Shown one piece after another: positions 6,803-15,496 of a stretch of DNA of 64,000 bases. The position numbers and the translations under genes were made by a program. Numbering within the stretch: position 1 is the stretch's first letter; the number at the start of each line of letters is the position of its first letter. The notes below the pieces were generated by a model. It was not told the origin of the DNA and searched no databases. It saw only the letters and a list, made by a program, of their open reading frames with translations. The DNA comes from JACTOJ01 sp032335695 (GTDB taxonomy: Bacteria; Bacillota; Clostridia; Clostridiales; Clostridiaceae). The DNA is taken from the NCBI RefSeq assembly GCF_032335695.1, contig NZ_JACTOJ010000006.1, positions 124,001-188,000 of the forward strand, given 5' to 3'.

Positions 6803-9352
6803 TCTTGTTATATATAAGTACATGCTGTTGATGAAAGCTATTATAGCTGAAAAAAATACTACCACAAGAAGCTGTGCCGCATTTAATGCTACAGTGCCAA
6901 AAATACCTTGAAATAATGGAATATAAACTACTGATACTATCATGCAGATTGATATAGCCACTGCTCCAAGAAGATATGGATTTGTAAATGGATTTATTTC
7001 AAATATAGATTTTCTCTCAGATCTGCACTCAAAAACATGAATTAACTGGGACAAAACCAATGTGGATAAAGCCATAGTTCTGCACTTTTCTAGAGAATAT
7101 CCATAATTTTTTCCCACAATAAAGGTCATAATGGTACATATTCCTATAAGCCCGCCTCTAAGAACAATTTTTTCAGTAAGACCTCTAGCAAAAACTCCTT
7201 CCTCCTTTGGTCTTGGCTTCTCATTCATAATATCTCCATCTGGAGGATCTACGCCTAGTGCTATGGCTGGCAGTCCATCTGTAGCTAAATTTACAAGCAA
7301 TATTTGTATTGCTGTAAGAGGTACCTCTAAATTGTAAAGGCTTGCTAAAAACATTGTTAATACCTCTCCTAAATTGCAGGATAATAGGTATCTGATAAAT
7401 TTCCTTATATTGTTATATATTACTCTGCCCTCTTCTACAGAAGCCACTATGGTAGCAAAATTATCATCCAAAAGTATCATAGATGCAGCCTCTTTGGTGA
7501 CATCCGTACCAGATATGCCCATGGCTATACCTATGTCAGCTTCTTTTACTGCAGGAGCATCATTAACTCCATCACCGGTCATAGCTACTATCTTATTTTT
7601 ACTTTTGAAGCATTTAACTATTCTAAGCTTATGATTAGGGTTAACTCTTGCAAAAATAGACATCTTATCTATTTTACTTTTAAGCTCCTTATCTGAAAGC
7701 TTATCCAATTCTTCTCCAGTAATAACTTCCTCCATGGATTTACATATATTAAGTTCCTTTCCTATAGCAAAAGCTGTATTTTTATGATCACCAGTGATCA
7801 TAACTGGTTTTATCCCTGCTATTTTACATTTAAGCACAGCATCCTTTACTTCTTTCCTAGGAGGATCTATAATCCCTGCCACCCCTACAAAAACCAAATC
7901 TTTCTCCACAGATCTGCTATAAGTTATCCCATCTTTTTTATAAGCTCCGGCTATGCATCTTAAAGCTTTATTGGACATAGCCTCCACTGCAGCCTCTACT
8001 TGTCTTTTATAATCCGGAGTAAAAACCTTAACTTCCCCGTTTATGAGTATCCATTTGCATCTTTCAATTATTCTTTCTGGAGCCCCTTTAACATAGCATA
8101 TCTTAACTCCATTTTCTTTCATTATTACAGTCATCATCTTCCTGCTGGAATCAAAAGGAACTTCATATTCTCTTAAAGAATTTAGTGTATATTTTTTTAA
8201 TTCCATAACATCTCTAAAAAACACTCTAATTAGAGCTGTTTCAGTAGGATCACCAAAAACTGCCTGCTCTACACTTTTCTTTTCAAAATCAAAACTGCAA
8301 TCACTGCAATTTACAAATATTTTTTTAAGCATGCTATTATCCTGTGTAATTGTTAATGAAGTATTTTCTAAACTAATATTTCTATTGTTATAGTATAAGG
8401 CTTTTACTGTCATCTTATTTTGCGTAAGGGTTCCTGTCTTATCACTGCATATTATGGAAGTACACCCTAGAGTCTCTACTGCTGGAAGCTTCCTTATAAG
8501 AGCATTTCTTTTAAGCATTCTTGAAACTCCAAGAGCCAAGGCCACCGTAACTATTGCCGGAAGTCCTTCTGGTATGGCTGCTACAGCAAGGCTTACTCCT
8601 AAGAGAAACATATCCATTGGATTGTTTCCTCGCATTATGCCAAGAGCTGTTACTATGGCACATATAACAATGCATAGCACTACTAATACCTTTCCTATTG
8701 AATTTAGCTTTTCTTTTATAGGTGATTTCTCCGCTTCTATATTTTGAAGCATATCAGCTATTTTTCCCATTTCTGTGGACATGCCCGTGTATATAACTCT
8801 TGCAGTGGCTTTCCCACTCATAACTATAGTTCCCATAAATATTTTATTCTCTTTATCCCTATTGCTTTTTGTAACTCCAACAGATTCTCCGGTAAGAAGT
8901 GATTCATCTACTGTGACAGAGTTAGAATTAAGTATTATGGCATCAGCGGGTATCTTATCTCCGCTTTCAAGAACCAGCATATCTCCTATTACAATAGTCT
9001 CAGCATTAATTATCTTAATTTTACCATCTCTTATTACTTTAGCTGTAGGCGCTGCCATGCTTTTTAGGGCTTCCAGAGATTTTTCTGTTTTGTATTCTTG
9101 TATAAAGCCCATGAAAGCATTCATAACTATAATAATTATTATAGTAACTGCCTCTCCGGATTCCCCCATATACCATGAGATAACGGTAGCTACCATAAGC
9201 ACCCAAATTATAAAATCATTAAATTGCTCCAGAAATATTTTATATGGGGATATTTTATTTTTTTTCTCCAATCTATTTAACCCATATTGCTTTAATCGTC
9301 TGTTAGCTTCGCTACTTGTAAGTCCATTAAGTATTTGCTTTTCTTCTAACAT
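6797..9352 (-). CDS. Cation-translocating P-type ATPase, Ca2+ type (P2A)
   Basis: An 851-aa P2-type ATPase expected to pump Ca2+ out of the cell. Order of domains: N-terminal cation-ATPase domain, actuator domain with TGES at 154-157, membrane segment 4 with the PEGLPA Ca2+-site motif (261-266), phosphorylation motif DKTGTLT (Asp304), nucleotide domain with KGAPE, the hinge TGDGVNDAPA, and the C-terminal six-helix domain. The PEGLPA motif and length match SERCA/PMCA-like bacterial pumps rather than heavy-metal ATPases, and no CPC motif is present. The start at ATG 9352 uses GGGAGGAG just upstream; the in-frame TTG at 9364 lacks a site. Single gene with the bidirectional terminator behind it. 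Confidence 0.92.
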   Translation of the reverse strand: MLEEKQILNGLTSSEANRRLKQYGLNRLEKKNKISPYKIFLEQFNDFIIWVLMVATVISWYMGESGEAVTIIIIIVMNAFMGFIQEYKTEKSLEALKSMAAPTAKVIRDGKIKIINAETIVIGDMLVLESGDKIPADAIILNSNSVTVDESLLTGESVGVTKSNRDKENKIFMGTIVMSGKATARVIYTGMSTEMGKIADMLQNIEAEKSPIKEKLNSIGKVLVVLCIVICAIVTALGIMRGNNPMDMFLLGVSLAVAAIPEGLPAIVTVALALGVSRMLKRNALIRKLPAVETLGCTSIICSDKTGTLTQNKMTVKALYYNNRNISLENTSLTITQDNSMLKKIFVNCSDCSFDFEKKSVEQAVFGDPTETALIRVFFRDVMELKKYTLNSLREYEVPFDSSRKMMTVIMKENGVKICYVKGAPERIIERCKWILINGEVKVFTPDYKRQVEAAVEAMSNKALRCIAGAYKKDGITYSRSVEKDLVFVGVAGIIDPPRKEVKDAVLKCKIAGIKPVMITGDHKNTAFAIGKELNICKSMEEVITGEELDKLSDKELKSKIDKMSIFARVNPNHKLRIVKCFKSKNKIVAMTGDGVNDAPAVKEADIGIAMGISGTDVTKEAASMILLDDNFATIVASVEEGRVIYNNIRKFIRYLLSCNLGEVLTMFLASLYNLEVPLTAIQILLVNLATDGLPAIALGVDPPDGDIMNEKPRPKEEGVFARGLTEKIVLRGGLIGICTIMTFIVGKNYGYSLEKCRTMALSTLVLSQLIHVFECRSERKSIFEINPFTNPYLLGAVAISICMIVSVVYIPLFQGIFGTVALNAAQLLVVVFFSAIIAFINSMYLYITRK

Positions 9353-9449
9353 TTCTCCTCCCAAATATGTACTTGCTATCGTTTCATTCTAGAAACTATA
9401 TTTTATATATATGTTAATGTCTTTATTGCTATGATGATTTTAAAAGTGC

Positions 9450-9478
9450 TTTACATTTTTTTATGTAACATTTAAAAT
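9450..9478 (+). promoter_or_regulatory. Probable sigma-A promoter of the pyrophosphatase gene
   Basis: TTTACA (9450-9455), 17-bp spacer, TAAAAT (9473-9478), pointing to the gene at 9516 with a leader of about 30 nt. Confidence 0.6.
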
Positions 9479-9515
9479 AAAGCTATAAGAATCTAAAAAA
9501 GAAAGGAATATGACA

Positions 9516-11159
9516 ATGAATGACATAATTTACATAACTGGTCATAAGAATCCAGATTCAGATTCTATATGTTCAGCTATCGCTTATGCGGAATTTAAAA
9601 ATAAAACTCAAAGTATACCAGCTGTACCGGTGAGACTTGGAGAATTAAATAATGAAACTAAATTTATATTAGAATATTTCGATATTAAACCTCCTATGCT
9701 TATAGATACAGTTAAAGCTCAGGTAGCAGATCTTAGCATGGACAAAATAGCTCCGGTTTCTGCTGATATCTCATTAAAAATGGCTTGGAGCCTTATGAAA
9801 AAACACAGCATAAACACCCTTCCTGTTACTAACGAGCATAACAATCTTATAGGAATGCTATCAACTTCAAACCTCATAACAACTTTTATGGATGTTTGGG
9901 ACGATAAAATCCTGTCAAAGAGCAATACTAAAATTGAGAATATAATAGAAGCTCTTTCAGCTAAGGTAAAATTTGTTTCTGATAAAGAGCCAACTTATCA
10001 TGGAAAAATACTTGTTTCATCTGTTAAAGAAGAAAATATAATTGATAAGCTGGAAAAAGGCGATGTAGTTATTTGTGATAATTCATCAGAAATGCAAAAG
10101 CTAATAATCGAAAAAGAAGCTTCCGTTCTTGTAGTTACTGACAACAAAGAAGTTAATGATGATATATTAGAGCTTGCAAAGTCAAAGGATTGCTCAGTAA
10201 TCATAACTCCTTTTGATGCTTTTACTGCATCTAGACTTATCACTCAAAGTATTCCAATAAGCTATGTTATGACTAGAGACAATATTGTAAGCTTTAATAC
10301 AGATGATTTCGTGGATGAAGTAAAGGACATAATGCTGGAAACAAGATATAGAAGTTATCCTGTATTAGATAATAAGGATAAGGTTATTGGAAGTATTTCT
10401 AGATATCATCTTATATCTAAAAACAAGAAAAAGATTATAATTCTAGACCACAGCGAAAAATCTCAATCTGTTCATGGTCTTGAGGATGCAGATATATTAG
10501 AAATAATAGATCATCATAGAATAGCAGATATTCAAACAGGAAACCCTATCTATTATAGAAATGAACCTGTAGGAAGTACCTGTACAATAGTAGCTTCTAT
10601 TTTCTTTGAAAATGGAATTAAGCCAAGCAAGAAGGCTGCTGGAGTATTGTGTGCAGCAATAATATCCGACACTCTTTTATTAAAATCTCCTACTACAACA
10701 AATGTTGATAGAATGATACTAAAGAGATTAGCTGCTATAGCTGAAATTGATCCTGAAAAATTCTCTAAAGAAATGTTTAAAGCAGGTACTTCATTAAAAG
10801 GAAAAACTTTAGAGCAAATATTCCATCAGGACTACAAGACCTTCTCTGTAAATGATGTAGATTTTGGAGTATCTCAAGTTGGAACAATGGATATAGATAG
10901 CTTTGATCCAATGAAAGAGGAAATGCTTGCCTATATGGAAGAAAAAGCGACTAAAGGTAACTTTAATTTCTTATTGCTTTTAGTTACAGATATATTAAAT
11001 GGCGGTTCAAAAATAATCGCAGCTGGTCCAGACAAAGATTTGGTGCCTAGAACATTTAATGTAACATTAGATGAAAATAACAGTGCTTTCCTTCCAGAGG
11101 TAGTTTCTAGAAAGAAACAGGTAATTCCTCCACTCAGTACTACAATAACAAATGGCTAA
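9516..11159 (+). CDS. ppaC: Mn2+-dependent inorganic pyrophosphatase with CBS and DRTGG domains
   Basis: Family II (DHH) pyrophosphatase of the nucleotide-regulated type, 547 aa. The catalytic DHH domain is split: GHKNPDSDS at the N-terminus and LDHSE...IDHHRI after the insert. Between them lie a CBS motif (about 70-130, SINTLPVTN), a DRTGG domain (about 165-250) and a second CBS motif (about 255-305, YRSYPVLDN). A DHHA2 domain forms the C-terminus. CBS-PPases of this kind are inhibited by AMP/ADP and activated by ATP or diadenosine polyphosphates; this regulation is inferred from architecture. The ATG at 9516 is preferred over ATG 9510 because AAAGGA ends only about 2 nt before the latter. 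Own promoter and terminator. Confidence 0.93.
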   Translation: MNDIIYITGHKNPDSDSICSAIAYAEFKNKTQSIPAVPVRLGELNNETKFILEYFDIKPPMLIDTVKAQVADLSMDKIAPVSADISLKMAWSLMKKHSINTLPVTNEHNNLIGMLSTSNLITTFMDVWDDKILSKSNTKIENIIEALSAKVKFVSDKEPTYHGKILVSSVKEENIIDKLEKGDVVICDNSSEMQKLIIEKEASVLVVTDNKEVNDDILELAKSKDCSVIITPFDAFTASRLITQSIPISYVMTRDNIVSFNTDDFVDEVKDIMLETRYRSYPVLDNKDKVIGSISRYHLISKNKKKIIILDHSEKSQSVHGLEDADILEIIDHHRIADIQTGNPIYYRNEPVGSTCTIVASIFFENGIKPSKKAAGVLCAAIISDTLLLKSPTTTNVDRMILKRLAAIAEIDPEKFSKEMFKAGTSLKGKTLEQIFHQDYKTFSVNDVDFGVSQVGTMDIDSFDPMKEEMLAYMEEKATKGNFNFLLLLVTDILNGGSKIIAAGPDKDLVPRTFNVTLDENNSAFLPEVVSRKKQVIPPLSTTITNG

Positions 11160-11170
11160 AAAATTAATTT

Positions 11171-11202
11171 TAATGGGCAGCGTAATTTAACTCTGCCCAT
11201 TA
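11171..11202. terminator. Hairpin between convergent genes
   Basis: TAATGGGCAG (11171-11180) pairs with CTGCCCATTA (11193-11202) around a 12-nt loop. It sits just after the pyrophosphatase stop and covers the stop of the convergent membrane-protein gene. T-runs on either side are only moderate. Confidence 0.7.
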
Positions 11203-12012
11203 ATTATTTACAGTAATCATATAAAATACTGCAAATGCTAAAATACATATGCAATATGCTATGGATAAATAATCCTTTATGCAGGATATTTCAATTTTAT
11301 TTTCATATTGTCCATAATTTTTTATATAATTAATGCCCTCCAACGAAAAATAATAATAAAAATTAACTTTTTCAATATAGGCTCCAAAAATATCTATATT
11401 CAGGAGCGGTCTAATAACACAATTTAAAGTGTAATCACCTTTGAAATCTATCTTTATAATTTTATTTCTGAAAATATACACGGAATACAAAAATGGCTGA
11501 GTAAGCATAGCAGGTATTATTGTCATAATATTATATAGGGATCTTAATATTTTGTAATCGTTACTTTCCCATATATTAGCTATGAGAAAATAAACTATTG
11601 CAGCCTTATTACCCAAAATTATTATATAAAATAATGGTGCTATAAATCCAGTTACCACAGCTCTGGATATGGTGGATATGGATGCATAAAAATGTGTGTC
11701 TTTCTCCATCACATTCTTTCTCTCTGCGTTACTTATATCTATTACAATAAGCAATGTTAATAAATCATAAATTTCCTCTGGTGCTCTAATATGAATAAAA
11801 ATTAAAATAACCAATCCAAATAAATATGTGTATTCTGCAATATGTATTTTTTTCACTATTCTTACTAAAAATCTATCTATACCTTTAAAAAAGTAACTTC
11901 TATCTACCTTCCAGAGAACTATGCTTATTAAACATCCAAACAAATATCCTACCCCAAAAAAATTCCTCCATATTCTATTACTATATATATTATTTATATT
12001 ATAAGCATGCAT
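11200..12012 (-). CDS. Multi-spanning membrane protein, function unknown
   Basis: A 270-aa protein I do not recognise. Hydrophobic helices are visible at about residues 18-36 (FGVGYLFGCLISIVLW), 62-75, 78-92, 115-135, 137-150, 160-178 and at the extreme C-terminus (IAYCICILAFAVFYMI), so it is polytopic. Between them lie short charged loops and a Y/N-rich region around 195-235. No transporter or enzyme motif was seen. No good Shine-Dalgarno precedes the ATG at 12012, so the true start may be downstream. Composition is more AT-rich than the neighbours. It faces the pyrophosphatase and has no operon partner that hints at a role. Confidence 0.65.
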   Translation of the reverse strand: MHAYNINNIYSNRIWRNFFGVGYLFGCLISIVLWKVDRSYFFKGIDRFLVRIVKKIHIAEYTYLFGLVILIFIHIRAPEEIYDLLTLLIVIDISNAERKNVMEKDTHFYASISTISRAVVTGFIAPLFYIIILGNKAAIVYFLIANIWESNDYKILRSLYNIMTIIPAMLTQPFLYSVYIFRNKIIKIDFKGDYTLNCVIRPLLNIDIFGAYIEKVNFYYYFSLEGINYIKNYGQYENKIEISCIKDYLSIAYCICILAFAVFYMITVNN

Positions 12013-12050
12013 ATTTATTACTAAAATAATTTAAAATACAGCCAAATAAA

Positions 12051-12083
12051 AAAAGAATGGCAGCTATAATACCATTCCTTTTT
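12051..12083 (-). terminator. Terminator after the 89-aa gene
   Basis: On the minus strand GGAATGG pairs with CCATTCT (12055-12060 with 12072-12077, extended by A/T pairs), followed by a run of Ts reaching about 12047. It lies just downstream of the stop at 12104. Confidence 0.75.
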
Positions 12084-12103
12084 CAAAGCTTTAGTTTTTA
12101 TAA

Positions 12104-12373
12104 TTATTCAGTAACATCATTGATAGGTACTTTTCTAATCCTAATATCCTCTGAGCTTCTAAAGAGATTAGAAATACTTCCAGCCTCATCGTTAACGCTT
12201 TGAGGATCAACACATCTTACTGCGGGAGAATAAACGCTGTATTCTTCCGTATATGGATTAGCTTCAAATTCTCTAGAAGCATAAGGGCATACCACTTGCC
12301 CTTTGTTCATTCTATGCATACAATGATTTTGATATAACATAGGACATGCCATAAATTCATCGTAATTTAACAT
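12104..12373 (-). CDS. Small cysteine-containing protein, unknown function
   Basis: An 89-aa soluble protein. Four cysteines (C10, C18, C29, C54) occur with a CPM pair, an HCMHR segment and a CPYASREF segment, giving a possible metal or disulphide site. The C-terminal half is acidic and polar. I do not recognise the family. GGAG lies 7 nt before the ATG. It lies 75 nt downstream of the last rod gene but has AT-rich sequence with TATAAT-like elements before it, so it may have its own promoter. It is followed by a clear terminator. Confidence 0.7.
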   Translation of the reverse strand: MLNYDEFMACPMLYQNHCMHRMNKGQVVCPYASREFEANPYTEEYSVYSPAVRCVDPQSVNDEAGSISNLFRSSEDIRIRKVPINDVTE

Positions 12374-12448
12374 ATCAACACTCCAAATAATAAATTATTC
12401 ACTGTATCATTATATGCTGAATTATTTGTATTATATACATTAATGAAA

Positions 12449-13237
12449 TTATTTTCCTCGTAAATTATTTGCTAAGTTCCACATATCATCTGCTACCTTT
12501 ATTCCCTTTGATCCAAGTTCATAGGCTCTCTGGGTTACTATCATATCTGTCATTTCCTGTCCCATATCAACATTGGAACCCTCTAGCATGTTTTGCCTTA
12601 TGTCGCTACCTGTTACTGTAGTAACGGCTGCACCATTTACTGGCTGATATAAATTATCCCCTATTGATGCAAAAGCTTCGCTTCCTTGTGATTGGTATAA
12701 AGATATTTTTCCTACATTAACGTAGTTTCCATTTTCTTTTACAGTTATATTTCCATCAGAAGAAATTGTGAAATTATCTTTAGTGAATTGCACAGTTTTA
12801 GGATCTACTCCAGCATTATATTGAATATCTAATCTGTTTCCTTTACTATCTACTAATTGTCCATTGCCATCAATCTCAAATTTGCCAGCTCTGCTATAAA
12901 CTTTATTACCATTAGTATCTGTTAATCTGAAATAGCCAGGACCATCTATAGCCAAATCAGTAGCTTGGTTAGTAACCTGCAATGGTCCTTGAGTATTGTC
13001 TCTTATCCAATCAGCTGCTCTAACTCCTGTACCTGTAAAAGGATCCTGCCCCCTAGTAGTATTATCCGTAACTGCGTACCCATTCTTTTTGAAAGTATCA
13101 TAAACTAAATCTTTAAAGCTTACGGTCTCTCTTTTATATCCATCCGTTTCAGAGTTTGCAATATTATTTGAAATAGCATCCATTTTTTCTTGATTAGCTG
13201 TCATAGAACTTCTACTGTTCCAAAATATAGTAAGCAT
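12449..13237 (-). CDS. flgG: Flagellar hook-basal body rod protein, FlgG family (FlhP-like)
   Basis: 262-aa axial protein. It has the N-terminal rod-family motif SNNIANSETDGYKR (about residues 25-38), the central FlgE/F/G segment (DLAIDGPGYFRL) and the C-terminal helix with SNVDMGQEMTDMIVTQRAYELG that polymerises with other rod subunits. It is the last of a tandem pair of similar genes, as in the B. subtilis flhO-flhP arrangement, so it is probably the distal rod protein. The N-terminus MLTIFWNSRSSM departs from the usual MLRSLYTGVSGM. AAGGAG precedes the ATG at about 10 nt. Last gene of the long early operon. Confidence 0.88.
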   Translation of the reverse strand: MLTIFWNSRSSMTANQEKMDAISNNIANSETDGYKRETVSFKDLVYDTFKKNGYAVTDNTTRGQDPFTGTGVRAADWIRDNTQGPLQVTNQATDLAIDGPGYFRLTDTNGNKVYSRAGKFEIDGNGQLVDSKGNRLDIQYNAGVDPKTVQFTKDNFTISSDGNITVKENGNYVNVGKISLYQSQGSEAFASIGDNLYQPVNGAAVTTVTGSDIRQNMLEGSNVDMGQEMTDMIVTQRAYELGSKGIKVADDMWNLANNLRGK

Positions 13238-13265
13238 CTTGTTATCACTCCTTTATGAAATAAAT

Positions 13266-14048
13266 TTATCTTACAGTACCTACGTCATTAACTGCCTTAC
13301 CTAATGTTTCATCCATAGCTTGCACAACTTTTTGATTTGATTCGTAGATTCTATAAGCAGTCATCATGTCTGTTACTGCATTTGCTACATTCACATTAGA
13401 GTTTTCTAATTTTTTTTCATTTACTACCGCATCAGAATTTATAGGATTCTGAGCTGAATATAGATTGTCGCCGATTTTTTGCATTGAATTATAATTATTA
13501 AAGTCAACTAAATCAAATTTGTAAGCTTGTTTACCATCTAAATAAAGATTATTACTGCTGTCCATAGTCAACTTAGCATTTCCGACCTGTATTGGTTCAT
13601 CAGCACCAGTGGCAGAATTCCTGCCCATAACTTTATTTCCACTTTCATCTATTAAATATCCATTTAAATCTACGCTAAAATGACCATCTCGGGTATAATA
13701 GTTAGTTAAATTTCCAGTACCATCATCTTTTGAAACTACAAAGAAGCCTTTACCATTTAAAGCAAAATCAGTATCCAATCCCGTATCCTTTAATATGCCC
13801 TGGGAAAAATCAGTAGTCGTCTCATCAACAGCACTGCCATAGCTTAAGCTTCCGATAACAGATCTTTGATTTTTACCATTGACTATGTTTTGATAGTTTT
13901 GAAGCATAACTTCTTTAAAATCTTTTACTTTGACATCATCTGATTTATATCCAGTGGTATTAGCATTGGAAAGGTCCTGAGTTATAACATTCTGTCTAGC
14001 CTCCTGAGTCATTAAGCCTGTAACTGCAGTATATAATCCTCTTATCAT
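13266..14048 (-). CDS. flgF: Flagellar rod protein, FlgF/FlgG family (FlhO-like)
   Basis: 260-aa axial protein with the typical MIRGLYTAVTGL start, the DLSNANTTGYK motif, the central LNGKGFFVV block and the C-terminal helix ENSNVNVANAVTDMMTAYRIYESN. It forms part of the rod together with the downstream paralogue. Whether it is FlgF or a second FlgG cannot be told from sequence alone. GAGGAGG lies about 9 nt before the ATG at 14048; a TTG two codons upstream is too close to that site. Directly follows a small membrane-protein gene ending at 14064. Confidence 0.88.
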   Translation of the reverse strand: MIRGLYTAVTGLMTQEARQNVITQDLSNANTTGYKSDDVKVKDFKEVMLQNYQNIVNGKNQRSVIGSLSYGSAVDETTTDFSQGILKDTGLDTDFALNGKGFFVVSKDDGTGNLTNYYTRDGHFSVDLNGYLIDESGNKVMGRNSATGADEPIQVGNAKLTMDSSNNLYLDGKQAYKFDLVDFNNYNSMQKIGDNLYSAQNPINSDAVVNEKKLENSNVNVANAVTDMMTAYRIYESNQKVVQAMDETLGKAVNDVGTVR

Positions 14049-14063
14049 TAACAATTTCCTCCT

Positions 14064-14270
14064 CTATTTTAACACTTTAGATTCGCTGTAATAATCCATT
14101 CCAAGGGCTCTAGCCTTAGACTCGACTGTACTCCTTGACATGCTACTTTGAGCTATGCTCATCATTGCAGTAGCTATTATTATTCCTATACCTACTCCTA
14201 TGAGCAATTTTCTATCTAATAAAAATCTACCAAGCTTTTTTATTTGAGGTATAATTCTTTTATTAATAAT
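14064..14270 (-). CDS. Small single-span membrane protein, probable ATT start
   Basis: A 68-codon reading frame fills the 185-bp gap between the swrB-like gene and the rod genes and overlaps the end of the former by 31 nt. It has no ATG, GTG or TTG at its 5' end; instead two ATT codons (14270 and 14267) lie 4-7 nt behind a very strong GGGGGAGG. The product has a basic N-terminus, one transmembrane helix (LLIGVGIGIIIATAMM, about residues 22-37) and a polar tail ending KARALGMDYYSES. A KAR-x-LGM-x-Y tail is seen in small membrane proteins related to the C-terminus of YceG-like proteins, but that link is from memory and weak. A later TTG within the helix would be a poorer start. Function unknown. 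Confidence 0.6.
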   Translation of the reverse strand: MINKRIIPQIKKLGRFLLDRKLLIGVGIGIIIATAMMSIAQSSMSRSTVESKARALGMDYYSESKVLK

Positions 14271-14680
14271 ACCTCCCCCTTACCTATACCTAATTTTTCA
14301 CATATTTCATCTATGCTGAATCCAGATTTCAATAATTCTTCTATTTCATTCACTCTGACGCCGGAGTTTCTTTCATGTGTGCTTTCTTTATTTTCCACTA
14401 GCTCTTTTGGTTCTTCTTCTAAAGTTTCATCCTCCTGGTTTTCAGGAATTTCTTCTTCTTTATCTATTGAAAATCTTGATTTTATTTCCTGAATTTCCTG
14501 TTGAAGCTCTAATACTGTTTCAGCAAATTCCTTTCTCATATTAACTATAGAAATTTTTTCTTCAGTAACAGCTTCCTGATTTTTCTTAAAAACAGATTTA
14601 AATGCATTTTTTTCCTTTAAATAGTATATAGAATTGATTAATATCAACAATATTCCGACAATATACAAAAATATAGCCAT
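14240..14680 (-). CDS. swrB: SwrB-like flagellar assembly protein (DUF6115 type)
   Basis: 146-aa protein directly downstream of the sigma factor gene, the position of swrB at the end of the B. subtilis fla/che operon. It has an N-terminal transmembrane helix (residues 2-20), a charged, glutamate-rich coiled region (about 35-105), and a C-terminal helix-turn-helix-like block SGFSIDEICEKLGIGKGEV found in DUF6115 proteins. In B. subtilis SwrB promotes maturation of the flagellar export apparatus and so SigD activation. The name is by position and architecture, since sequence conservation in this family is low. GGAG lies 8 nt before the ATG. Confidence 0.7.
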   Translation of the reverse strand: MAIFLYIVGILLILINSIYYLKEKNAFKSVFKKNQEAVTEEKISIVNMRKEFAETVLELQQEIQEIKSRFSIDKEEEIPENQEDETLEEEPKELVENKESTHERNSGVRVNEIEELLKSGFSIDEICEKLGIGKGEVLLIKELYLK

Positions 14681-14695
14681 GAGTTTTTCTCCAAT

Positions 14696-15430
14696 TTAAT
14701 AGAATTCTTCATACTTAAATTTTTTCAGTATGCTTCTCATATGAGTTATCGCCCTGCTATGAAGCTGACATACTCTTGATTCAGATACATTAAGCACCTT
14801 TCCTATCTCTTTAAGCGTAAGTCTTTCATAATAATATAAGGAAAGTATAGTTCTGTCTTTTTCATTTAACTCTTCTATAGCCTTGGTTATCATTTGAATT
14901 TCTTCTTTTTCCTCTAAGGATCTTTCAGGACTAGGACTTTTTTTGTCTTCAACAGTACCCTTTAATTCCATATCATCATCCTCAGTAAATAATACATCTT
15001 CTAAAGACACTTGGGATATGTAATTTATATAGCTGTCAATTTCACTTATTTCTTTTGTTGTGATATTTAGTTCTGCTGCTATTTCCAGTTCGGTAGGCTC
15101 TCTTAGAAACTTTCTTTGAAGCTTTTCGACGGCTTCATTATATCTATTAAGCTTATCTATGGCACCTTTAGGAATAGGACTATTTTTCCTTATTTCATCT
15201 ATCATTGCTCCCTTTATTCTTATGGAAGCGTAGGTGGAAAATTTCATGCCTTTTGACTCGTCAAATTTATTTATTGCATCCATCAACCCTATCATGCCAT
15301 ATCCAACTAAATCTTCGTATTCCATATACTTACTCTTTCCAATTATTACTCTGGATGCAATGTATTTTACAAGTGGAATATATTTACTTATAATTTGCTC
15401 TCTAAGATCTAAAGTATTAGCAAACTCCAT
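14696..15430 (-). CDS. sigD: Flagellar RNA polymerase sigma factor SigD (FliA, sigma-28)
   Basis: 244-aa alternative sigma factor. Region 2 is clear (YEDLVGYGMIGLMDAINKF then KFSTYASIRIKGAMIDEIR), region 3 follows (PTELEIAAELNI), and region 4 carries the recognition helix (LTLKEIGKVLNVSESRVCQL). It directs transcription of late motility genes; four matching promoters lie elsewhere in this window and its expected anti-sigma factor FlgM is at 47025. The ATG at 15430 has GGGGGG at 7 nt; the in-frame GTG at 15445 overlaps that site. Placed near the end of the early operon, which makes its level depend on full operon transcription, as in B. subtilis. Confidence 0.95.
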   Translation of the reverse strand: MEFANTLDLREQIISKYIPLVKYIASRVIIGKSKYMEYEDLVGYGMIGLMDAINKFDESKGMKFSTYASIRIKGAMIDEIRKNSPIPKGAIDKLNRYNEAVEKLQRKFLREPTELEIAAELNITTKEISEIDSYINYISQVSLEDVLFTEDDDMELKGTVEDKKSPSPERSLEEKEEIQMITKAIEELNEKDRTILSLYYYERLTLKEIGKVLNVSESRVCQLHSRAITHMRSILKKFKYEEFY

Positions 15431-15496
15431 GCTTATTCCCCCCACGTTTTTTATTTTTTAATCATATTTAATATAAATAGTCCTAAATGGTCTTAA

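Noticed and set aside
8775..9392. A 205-codon rightward open frame opposite the P-type ATPase
   Set aside because: It is antisense to a clearly conserved pump gene, has no ribosome-binding site and shows hydrophobic low-complexity translation typical of reversed membrane-protein codons.
12449..14048. Tandem similar rod genes as a recent duplication or assembly artefact
   Set aside because: The two products differ throughout and the flhO-flhP type pair is standard in Firmicutes.
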